Assembly: GCA_003117195.1 (NCBI GenBank)
Contig: BDSI01000108.1
Location: 256,614 to 320,613 of the forward strand
Direction of reading: 5' to 3'
From: Eudorina sp. 2006-703-Eu-15
Taxonomy: Eukaryota > Chlorophyta > Chlorophyceae > Chlamydomonadales > Volvocaceae
Length of the DNA stretch: 64,000 bases
Shown: positions 36,601-46,708 of the stretch, one piece after another
Layout: each line of letters begins with the position of its first letter
Numbering within the stretch: the first letter of the stretch is position 1
Translations under genes and position numbers: made by a program
Notes under the pieces: generated by a model
Told to the model about the DNA's origin: nothing
Seen by the model: only the letters and a program-made list of their open reading frames with translations
Database searches by the model: none

Positions 36601-39600
36601 CGATTGAGGGAGACACCGTGGCCTGCGCGTCTGCAGTTATTGCCGCTGCTGCAGCTTCCGCGACTGCGTCGCCGAACGCGGTCCCCTGGCCCCCCTGACC
36701 CTCCATGATCGGGCCCGTGCCCGTCAACGCGTCTGCCGAGCCGTTGCCTTGTCCCGGGTCTTCCAAGCCCTCAGCCACCGGGCGCGCGGCGGCAGGGGGT
36801 GTGCTGGGCTGTTCCGCAGTTGACTCGCTGGCCGCGTGCTCGCCCGGCGCCCCGCCGCCGTCAACCCGGGCGCTGTCAGGCGCCCCGGTCTGCAGGCGCA
36901 GCCGACTCCTAGGCACGGCCGCGGCCTGCGGTGACGACGGTGATCGGCCCATGTCTGGCGCCGCAGCGCCGGACGTCTGGCTGATGGTGCTGCTGCGCGG
37001 CGTGCCGGCTGCCATAGATCTCGTCTGCGCCGCGAGCTTCTCCTTGGCGTCCCGCGCCATCATCTCAAGCAGACCGAGGAGCTTATCTCCCACAGTGCCG
37101 CCGCCGCCAGGACTCTGCTTCCCGTGCTTCCCGCTGCCGTTAGTGCCGGAGCGACCCAGCGTCGCAGGACGTCTCACCGGTTGATGGCCGGCGTCGTTGT
37201 CGCCCCGCTCAAGCCCGTTGCGACCACTGGCACTGCTGCGGGAAACGGGGAGCTGCGGATGCGAGTCCGTGTTGCTGGCGGCTCGGCGGTGGTGAGACTG
37301 GGACGGGAAATCGCCGTGGCCGTCTGACGACGCCTCCAACCTCGGACCAGGAGGCATCGGGGCTGTCGCGAGGGAACCGGTGTTGACGCGGGAATCGACG
37401 AATTCCGAGGACAGAGTGTGCCGCAGATTGGTGTTCAATTTCTGGGCCGCTTGCTTGCCGTACTGGAAGTTGCACCAACTGTCGTACATATGGGAAAGCG
37501 CATAGACCGGCAGGGGGGATGGATCGTACCAATGATTGGCATGATAGGAGACGAGTTGTTGAATGAATCATGCGAGTTTGGGTTCTCCATTTTGAAGCGG
37601 CGCACTGGATAATGCGGTAAGATGACTTCATCGGGGGAGTAAAGTTGGGTCTCCACGCAGCGCTCTCGCCCACATCCTGTAGGAGCCTGTGTCGAAACCC
37701 ATGTCAACATCCAAGACACCCCGATTACGCTCCACAGCATCGGGCTGCAAGCAGCCACAGCCCAAACTGCACGCGCACACTCCAAAATCACGTAGCTAGA
37801 CCAACCTTCGAAGGCAATAAGGCAGCAAGCTCGCAAGTCGCCTGGGTGATGGCCGGCTTGCAGGTCCGGCACCCTGCCCGCTCGACACCTGGTCCTGGAC
37901 ACCATTTGTCTTGATGATGGTCGAGCTGGAGGGCGAAGCGACGGGGTTCACGGATAAGACGAGGGCACACTCGACAGGCATTAACGTGAAACTGGCCCAG
38001 CTGTACGCCTGTACCGTTCCACGGCATCAAATTGCGCCTGCTGACCACGGATCTCGCGGCCTGGCCCTGCCCCCATCATACCAGCCAGCCCAGCCCCCTA
38101 CCACTCACCCCTCATCCCTCCTGCGCTCCGTCACATCCGTCACCAGCACCGTGTAGTGTTGCGCCAGCACCGCCACGCGCGTGCCGTCCGGATACTCCGC
38201 ATTCACCGTCTTGCGGTGGCCCACGCTGGGCCGCGTCAGGTCCACGGCCACGTCCAGGCGGGCTGACTCCTTGCCCTCAACGTCCTCGTCCGCGTCGCCA
38301 CCCGCTCCGGTCATGGCACCCTGACTGCCGTCCGCGTCACCACCCACCGCGCCCTGCGCGGCGTCGCGCTTCGGGTGAACGGTCGGGTCGCCGTTGCCGA
38401 TGTTGTGGTGCAGCAGCTTCGACAGCTGGTGCCGCATGGCGTCCACAGGAGACTTGCCGGACAGCGGCACCGTCACCTCCCTCCGTTCCAGCCACCACTG
38501 CAGCAGGTGCGCGTCAGGATCGAGCTCCGAGGCGGTGCGGCTCATGGAGTCGTCGTCCGGCGGGGACGACAGCGACCCGGCCTTCGAGTGGTTGCCGCTG
38601 TGGCTGCTGACCCGCATGACCACGCCCCCCGATGGCGATGTTCTAACGTCCGCGGCGAAACCGATGTCGTTGTGCTTGATCTCCAGCTGCAAACATACCT
38701 CCGATTCCGCACCATTCGCACGCGCTGCCGCACCATTCGCACGTGCTGGCACATGATGCTGGTGATGCGCAGCCGATGGCGGTGGCACAGGCTCGCCCTC
38801 CCGCACCGCCGCTACCGTGGGAGCTACCCTTGAAGCAGCCGCGGGGTCAAGCAGGCCTTGTCCTTGCGGGTCCTCCGACCCCTCCCCAACCGGACCTTTC
38901 GACTCAGTTGCCAAGGGGTCAGCGCCAACGGGCTGGGGAATCCTCGACGCGCCGCGACGCGGTGAGCCGCCATCGGTCTCCGCGGCCTGTGTGAGCCGAT
39001 CGGCAGGGCCAAAGGCGAGGCCAAGGCGGGTACCTCTCAATGCGACCGAAACCTTCCAGAGAGTTCGCTGCCCGTCCCTCACTGCCGTTCTTTCGCCCAC
39101 TCGAATGACTGCCGCATTTTGACGCGGGGGCAACGCAGAATGGCACGGAGGGCCACCTCCTCGGAGGCGGCAACCCCAGGCATGGGGATCCCCGTCCTTT
39201 CCGCCACGACACCCGGACACGCTGCCCGGTAGACCCCACCTCTGTACCGCAGGACATCGGGATCCTCGGTGCGGTAGCCAAGGGGCCCCGAGCCCCAGCT
39301 CCCCAAGCCCCAGGTCGCATACACGCGCATGCCAAGGACGGGAGGTCCGCTGCCACCTAAACTTTCATTCATTCCAGGGTAGCGCCGCGACGCACCTGCT
39401 TGATGGAGGCGACGGAGAACAGCCTGCGCGGTGGCTGCGGCAGCCTCATGCTCGGGGACCGCGAGGACATGGGACGCTGGTTGGCCGCCTGCAGATGCAT
39501 ATGCTGCTGCGGCGGCGGCTGGTGCAGCACACCCTCCCGCTGCTCCGCCCCCAGCTCCGTCTGCTGCAGCTCTGGGTTCGGCAAATGCTGCACGCGGTGT

Positions 39601-42600
39601 TGCATGTGATGCAGCTGCACATGGTGACGGAAATGCGAGCCGTGCCGCTGGCCGCCGTCAAAATCTGGGACCCCCATGCGCGGGCCAATGCTTAAAGCGC
39701 CGCGCCTGCCGTATCCGCGGCTGCCGACACTGGGCATTGGAATCATGGGCGCGGAACCGCCAGAATAGAAGCCAGTCGCCTGGGGTAGGCTCCGTCGTGC
39801 GAGACTGTCGGTGGCTGCGTCTGCTCCAGCAGGCCGATGGGCGATCTCCGATCGGCGGATGGCATCGTGCAAGTGCATGCTGTGTATGGGACCACACGGA
39901 CACGAATCAAGGTGGTTAGCGCGGCAGCAGACACAGTCGGGCAAGGCAGCCAGGGCAGGCCCGAGACCCGCTGTCGCCACGCATTTGGATCACTCCAACG
40001 ATTATAGGGCAAATCCCCGCACGCTATGGATGCTGCGACGGCGCCGCCTGCCCGACATGTTGGGAACCCCGCACCCGGGCATCCGGCAGCGCGACCGCGG
40101 ACAGGGCGCCGCGGCGTCAGCTCACCCCTCAACGGACCACCTCGCGGAACCAAATCCAGGCGCCAGGCTGCCGTGTGTGAGCCGCCTTCGCAGCCTCAGT
40201 CCCCCAGCCGGTATGCTGTTCATGGCAGGTGAGCTCAGCGGGAAGACGACATCCTCGCCGTCATCGCCGTCATCATCATCGGTGTTGTTGCCGGGCTGCC
40301 AAGGGGACGAAGGAATGACAAGACATACACCAGCGTGCAGGGCGTGAGGCGCAGGGTGGGGCCAATAATCAAGCGGGCTTTGGAATCGCGCTTTCTCCAG
40401 TCACATTATTAATACGGACACAAAGAAAGATACGAGCCATCTCATGAGCAGCAAAGACGTCCGTTACCAGTAGTAAGGTGCATGTGGAAGGATACCGAAG
40501 CGACAGAGCGCCACAGTTTCTGTCTGCTTCCCGGGGAATATCGGCTGGTGTACACATCACACGGTGTGGCGCAGAGTCCTCCATGAGCACCCACCACGGA
40601 TGTTACAACAATATGAAATGTAGTTCGCCTACATGTGCCGTACCCGCTCGCGAGTGTAGCGGCCAGGGAGAACACGACAGCCTCAGGTCCGCCGCCTCAC
40701 CGTTGAGTCATCCGGGCTTACAGGTACACCTGAAGGCATGAAAGCCTTGATCAGCGCGACGTTGCGCAGCAGGTCCCCGATCTTCCGTTCTCCGTCGTTG
40801 GGGGCTGGCTCGTCCTTGGTTTCGTACAGCGCGCGCCAAACATTGACGTCGTCGCCTGGTCGAAACGTTTGCAGTAACACCGGAGGAATCAGAACAGAGC
40901 ACGTCCGACCCGCCCACGGCGTTCAGATGAATGATCAGGCAACTCGTGTACTGCCGCTAAAAAAAGTGCCACCGAGGCACCCGATTCCCAATCTAATATT
41001 GGCGGCACTGAGCCCGGCGTTGGGTGGGCGGGCGTGCTGGGCGGGTGAAAGGTGTCGCCCCACGGCCTTCGCCCCCCTCCCGCACCTTTGCGCAGGTAGT
41101 GCTGGCGAATTGTGAGGTACTGGTGGTAGTGCCAGCGGAGCAGCGCCATGGCCCAAATCAGGTACAGATAGACAAACACCACGTGTACCCTGGGGAGGGG
41201 AGGGGAGCGCGGGTGCGCGCGCACAGCGGGTCGCAAACCAGGATAGATAGTACAGGCAGTGTTTGCAAGGACGTCCCGCCCTGCCAAATCATGCAATTTA
41301 CGGCAGCATCGGAGACGGAGAAGAAACACTATGGCAAGGGCGACTCTAGGGTAACGTAACTAGGTGGCACGCAGCCCCTCACAACCCTACCACGCATGTG
41401 TACAGCCCATCAGCATATGCGGCCTTACCAGAACACGGGCGAGCCTTGCGGTATGTTGGACATGGTGAGCCGCATGAAGCCGCTGTGGGAGACGTTCAGG
41501 TCTTTCGACGCGCCGCCCGTCCAGTGCAGCGGAATAACTGCGAGGAAGGACAAGGAGAGGGAGCGGATGCCTGAAGATGCCTCCAAAGCGGACGTCCATC
41601 GAGTCCGCGTGCAGCCACAGCAATGAAACGGCAGGCTGCAAGACACTGCCGCACCACAGGAATGACAGTAGACAGCTGTCCTGCGGATCCATTTTCCCAA
41701 TCCGTAGGTCTTCGTGCTGTGGCGAACTTTCAGTCCTGTGCGCTTCCTGGCAACCTAAGCTACCATCCTTCCTAAACGTGCATGCCCTCTTCCATCTGCC
41801 ACTAAGCCAACAGCATGCACAGGTGCAGCTGGTCCACATCCGGCAGTTGGCCTGCGAGGGACAGTCCCGGCCTCCCCAGGTTCCCCCGGGTACTTACGCA
41901 CTGTCACGCCCATGATGCACAACGGCAGGAACAGTTGCACGCCCAGTGCGCACATCTTGACCATGATCTACGTACACATGACACCGGGCATGTGATGAAA
42001 GAGAAGGTGTGCAGGTGGAGGCACGATTGGGTAGTCGTCCCAGCTTTCTGGCCGTGCAACGAACGACGCCCAGGCAGTAGACGCACGCAAGCCACCTCGT
42101 CTTCAAGTCACGGCAAATCAGACATCGTGCAACCTAACTCCTGGCATCTGCGGGTGCCCATCGCGTCAAAGATTGGCAGCTTCACTTGCACGCTAAACCC
42201 AGTTGCTCGCTTCAGACCGTCATGCGACCGACGCACATGCATCGGCGGCCCAGCAAACAGCCAGTTGGGGGGAAGCGGCCGCGGAGAGCACGGCATCCCT
42301 TGTGCATTCTCAGGCTGCAGCCGGATGCGTGATTCGACTACATGGCTTTGCGGATTTCACTGACAGGTCGTACGACCGCTCTGCCAGGCGAGCCTCCGCA
42401 CCTACCAGGGCGTCCAGCCCCGCCGACTGAATGAAGTCCACATCCGACACGGAGATTGACTTGATTGCCCAGTCGCTGCAGGTACGCACGTGGTACACAG
42501 CTAGGCATTAGTTATCCTTTTGAGGCGGTAAGAGGACCAGGCCGCACGCACTGCTCGACTGCAATATCGCCCATGGTGCGTACAGAGACACGCCGGCGGC

Positions 42601-43271
42601 TTACATCAACGACACAAAGCCGCGCTCCCGGAGCTTCGGAGGCTTGATGCGAACATGGTTAGCGACCTGCGTGGCAAAGGCATGATGAGCACCTACAAAT
42701 AGAGGTCCCGCGCCTGGAGGATCTTTTCCGCGAAGGACACAAAAGGGGGTCAACGACGACGTGTAGAAACCTACGCGGCGTCGCTGCTCTGTACGGCAAC
42801 GAGTGACGCCGTGCCACTCACCAAACGGTATTTGTAGAGCAAGCTGGTGCGCTGTAGAATGCAAAAGAGCAGAGTCACACTAGCGCCGATCACGCTGGAA
42901 ATCCATAACCTGCGGGCACGTGAACGACAGCTGTCATAAGGTGCTGACGCAATGGTTACTACGCGTGTGAACCAGAAATATGCGTTCACCATCATATTTA
43001 AAGCGGAAGCACACGGCTGACCGACGGGCGTCAACGCTGAACAGTAGCGGGAACTTGGATAAAGCAGCACCCAGTCCAGTTCAGCAAACTTGCCATCGAC
43101 ATACAACTATTATTTCCGTAGCATTCTTTACCAGAAACCATTCCTTGGGGTCTGCCACCAACACCCTTGCCGCACTCACCCTGTTAAAATGGTTGTATCT
43201 GGCACCTGGTTCCTCACACCAATAATATCCCCAATTTCTGTGTCCTTGATGCTCTGCTCGTTGATAGTCAT
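30629..43271 (-). CDS. OSCA/CSC1/TMEM63-type (DUF221) stress-gated cation channel, 25 exons, with large cytosolic insert
   Basis: Members are dimeric, Ca2+-permeable, osmotically or mechanically gated channels. Exons 5' to 3': 43271-43180, 42909-42822, 42666-42605, 42475-42406, 41967-41898, 41537-41429, 41189-41086, 40855-40722, 40295-40126, 39879-39396, 39067-38109, 37478-36230, 35831-35706, 35591-35418, 35295-35112, 34713-34644, 34274-34127, 33887-33771, 33419-33359, 32974-32932, 32682-32555, 31899-31737, 31499-31385, 31111-31047, 30800-30629. They total 5,157 nt, or 1,718 residues. N-terminal TM0-2: LWISSVIGASVTLLFCILQ, VQLFLPLCIMGVTV, SNIPQGSP. Cytosolic PHM7-type region: QHYTVLVTDVTE, FPEEFDRAIPVINFKEVDQ, FVFFRTQRAAAMASQ, PDEVNWSCLW. 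The 7TM pore region follows: FPIGIFTGALTQL, NMFYFAVFNVFLGGVAGST, LIGTYVPTSSNFFINYT, FSVVSPLLLVMAMLFFIISW, YEGGGTMWPFVFNRVM. Typical plant OSCAs are about 750 residues; the excess lies at about residues 200-1160. The acceptor chosen at 39067 is the least certain. Confidence 0.92.
32014..32040. repeat. Dispersed repeat, copy B (in a channel-gene intron)
   Basis: The core matches the copies at 23916 and 52612 with one substitution. Outside the core the match weakens. An AACACTACGAAGGG motif occurs twice nearby (about 32055 and 32101). The repeat lies in the intron between the exons at 32555 and 31899. Confidence 0.65.
33242..33358. repeat. Minisatellite, 16-bp unit, abutting a 5' splice site
   Basis: About seven units of CCTACCGACCCACCG(T/A) occur on the plus strand. 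On the coding (minus) strand each unit contains GTAGGT and GTGGGT. The array begins immediately at the donor that ends exon 33419-33359, so the array itself supplies the splice donor. Confidence 0.9.
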
Positions 43272-45725
43272 TATTAAGCCCTTGAGTCAGAAAAACCAAA
43301 GAATTTGAAAACCGGAACAATCCAAAGTACTTGCATGAGATTCAGCAATAGCTAAAAGCGTGAGATTACTGATAAGTTATTCAAACAATGCGCTTCGAGC
43401 CCGAGTCGGCTCGCCTTCCCGGTTGCCGCAGCGCGCTTGCAAGGCATGCATCTCTGTTCATCTCATTGCTAAAATTACTTGCAAAAGTAACTTTTAGGAT
43501 TAACTTATATCACACTCGTGTGATTACGACTTCTACTTCAGTGTCCGAGGGGCGATGGTTGCCGTACAATGTCAGTTGTCTTCAAATCTTTGCCCTGTCC
43601 CACCATTGAACAAGAGCCATGTTCGCTGTTTGCATCGGACCGCTTCCGCTGTTCGCATGAAGGGGAAGCAGCATACTTCGCGAGCGGTCGTGCCCCACCA
43701 GCAGTACAACGGCATGCGCAACAGCGCAGCCGCGATTGCCCCCTGCGCGATCGCAACCAAGGCAGTGTGTTTATCAAATCAGGTACAGACCACGCCAGTT
43801 ACCGGGAAGCACAGAGGAACACCAAGAAGACGCGTTTGTTCTGACGGCGCGAGATGGATAAACGTGACGACGGACCCCGAAAAGGGATCAACGGTGTATA
43901 GCATGGCAAACCCCAGCGATCACCACCGACAAGGCGGCAAGACACCCCCCCCCAAAACGCCGCGAACAAAAACATACAGAGGGCCGCAACCCCACCCAGA
44001 CAGCCACCTTCGCAAGCAGAGGCGCACAGCAGGGCAACCCTACCAAAGGGACAGGCACAGCAACGGGTGCGAGAAAGGGACAGGCCGTGATCATGAACCG
44101 GTGGGTACTGGGTAGGCAGGTACGCGCGGACGTTTTGTGTCTCACCTCTCACGCAGTCCTGCAGTCCTCGGATGGGTCCTGTCCTGCTCTCTGCGCCTCA
44201 TGTCTCAATTCCCGGCCGCGCTTGCTCCTGTTATGGACAGATCCCCAAATGCGGATGTTGCCCGGTGTGACAGGGCGTTGTACATTCCATGCGAGTTTTT
44301 GTTTTGCAATGTCCTGGTGAGATAAGGGGGATACGGGAGGTGCCATGTCTGTGGCTTGGTGCTGTCCGTTTACACCTGTTGCCACATGCGGACCCTCCAC
44401 TCCTGTCCCAATGTCCTTTCCGGGTTCCTGTCACTCCTGGAGTGTTTGATCTGCATGTGTTTCATGACCACTCATGGCCATTTGGCTGTTTAGACAGGTT
44501 GCGGCCTGTAACGGCCTGTAGTCCGGTTCCGCGTTTGCTGATGGGCCACGATAGGGCCCATGCCCTGCTGGCTCACTGCCCGATGGTCATCGCGGCTCCT
44601 TGTGAACCGGTGTAGACATGGGTTGGGCGCAACATGGCTCTGAGAGTTCCGTGGCTTTGAACCAGTCCCCCATTCGCGCTTGTCCCTGTTTTTCTTGTGC
44701 GAACATACGGATGGAAAAACTCCGACGCAGAGTAGGTAAGCTGCGCATCAGTGGATATCTCCTTATCTCCCTGGCGCCTCGGGTCGGCCGTGCAGTATAG
44801 AAGCGCCAGCAGAACCCAGGGCACTGGATCGGCGCCAGGGACCCAGGGACCGCGAGCTCAGGAGGTCTACGGGCCCTAGCGGATGCTGAAGTTGGAAGGA
44901 ACAGCGGACTGGCTCGTCGGCATATCGTTAGCTCCTCCGTAAAAACAATTTGGGTATTGAAGCACAACCCGTCCAAGGTGTTACAAGCAGTCGAGTGCGG
45001 CGCGTGTACGGCGTGGAGTACGGCGTTTGGAGGTAGCGATTCTGGAAATGGATACATCACCACAGGCGACACGCAGGGGAGGTGTCACACTGTCATGCTA
45101 TACGGAAAACATCAGCGAGATAGATTTCCGGTGTGTCACGAAAGTCCTGTGACTCGGCTCAGGCAATGCATCGGCAGAGGACGGCGATGGTGTGGCATTT
45201 ACGTTAGTGCAATTCAATAAGTCACAGAACTTACTTATAATATGAGCGGGCGAACGAAAGCGGACAGTCCCTGCGAAGCAATCTGACCCGGCTTGCACTG
45301 ACTTTCTTACTTACTTAGCACAAGCGCTGTTCACACCTAACAAGCGCTGGTCACACCTGATACTTCAACATTAAGGTTGGTCGGGTAAGGTGTCCGTTTG
45401 GGGTAGCGACGCCGCTTTTGTTTTCCATGCACTCTTATCCGTTGGTGCATCCCTGCAATGACAATATGGAGCAGGACTTGGAGAGAATCTCAAGTGGCGG
45501 GGAGTTGGGATATCGGAGTTTACTGCCGGCGGTAGCGATTTCCCGCCCTCAGAATATCACACCCCGTTTCCGCAATCTTATACGAAACTTCAGCGTTCTG
45601 GAGATAGTATCCTGAGAAGGGCGCTTGTTGTCAAACAGTCTTACCGAGGTGACGCTGCTGCCGCTGGTGCCGGTCGAAGCATCTGATTCATTCTCGGCGC
45701 GTCAGACGTGTCAAGACCCGTCGGA
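43272..45725. other. Divergent spacer between the channel gene and the orphan Gln-rich gene
   Basis: These 2.45 kb hold the promoters of both flanking genes. Open frames such as 43555-44115 (+, 186 codons) are Arg/Lys/Pro-rich, have no recognisable motif and are not convincing. The only clear structure is a pair of 18-bp direct repeats at 45321-45338 and 45341-45358, about 370-400 bp upstream of the ATG at 45726. Confidence 0.55.
45321..45358. repeat. 18-bp direct repeat pair, 20-bp period, upstream of the orphan gene
   Basis: CAAGCGCTG(T/G)TCACACCT occurs twice with a 20-bp period (45321-45338, 45341-45358). The spacing is two helical turns, as seen for paired protein-binding sites. A regulatory role is only inferred from position. 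Confidence 0.6.
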
Positions 45726-46660
45726 ATGCAGCATCAGGAGGAGTATCCACCGCTGCCGTCCCACGCTTCTCAGCATCATGACAACAAACCTGCCACACAT
45801 GCTCGCGGGCAACCAGCGTCACGCGAGGCAATGCCGTCGGGGGCTCCCCTGCCGCCACATATGGCGCAATCGATCCCACACTACCAGCACCAGCAGCAGC
45901 AGCAGCCACGGCTGCGGAGTTACCAACGTCCACCACGTGGTGCGGCACCTCTGGAGGAGTCTATGCCGCTGGCGCCGGTCGATCCGCTGCCACCGCACCT
46001 CCATCACATGGTGCCACCACACATCCGCGGTGGGGCGGCGCCTCAAGCTGCGCCTGCGCGGCCGACCAGTGTCCCGGAACACTTGCAACCTCGTCCGTTT
46101 CCGCAGCAGCGTGACACCTCGTCTCCTCGCCAGCAGCAACCGCAACAAGACCAGGCCCCTGGCCTTCAGCCGCAGCAACAACAGCAAGCGCCGGCAGGTT
46201 ACAGACCTGCGGCTGCAGGGGGCGTGAGTTCGGCGCCCGATCCTGCAGGCGGAGGGCGGCCCGCTGTGCCCCCTCTGGCTCATGGGGGCAGCAGCGGTGG
46301 GATACCGCAGGGCATGCCCTCTCCGTCGTCTGCGCGGCCGGCACAAGCAGCGGCTGCCGCCGCTGCCTACCAGGCTCCGGCTAATTATGACCATGGCAAG
46401 GGCGGGTCAGCGGTGGTGGCAGCTCCGGAACCACTTGTTGACGATGGCGGCCAACTGCCGGGGTGGTACCACACGGCTCCGGGACATCAACCCCAGCACC
46501 AGGCCCAACCCGCACCGACGACGCACTACGCCCCCGCCCAACAGCACCAGGGGCAACGGCGGGGGTCGCAGCAGCAGCACCTTTATGACAATGCAGACTT
46601 CCCACAGGGTGCCCCATACACCGTCACGCATCAGCACTCAGGACCCCATCAACAAGCAGC

Positions 46661-46708
<48 letters not shown>

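Noticed and set aside
43555..44115. 186-codon plus-strand frame in the divergent spacer
   Set aside because: Arg/Lys/Pro/Thr-rich with no family motif, no good start context and a homopolymer C tract inside; not enough to call a gene.
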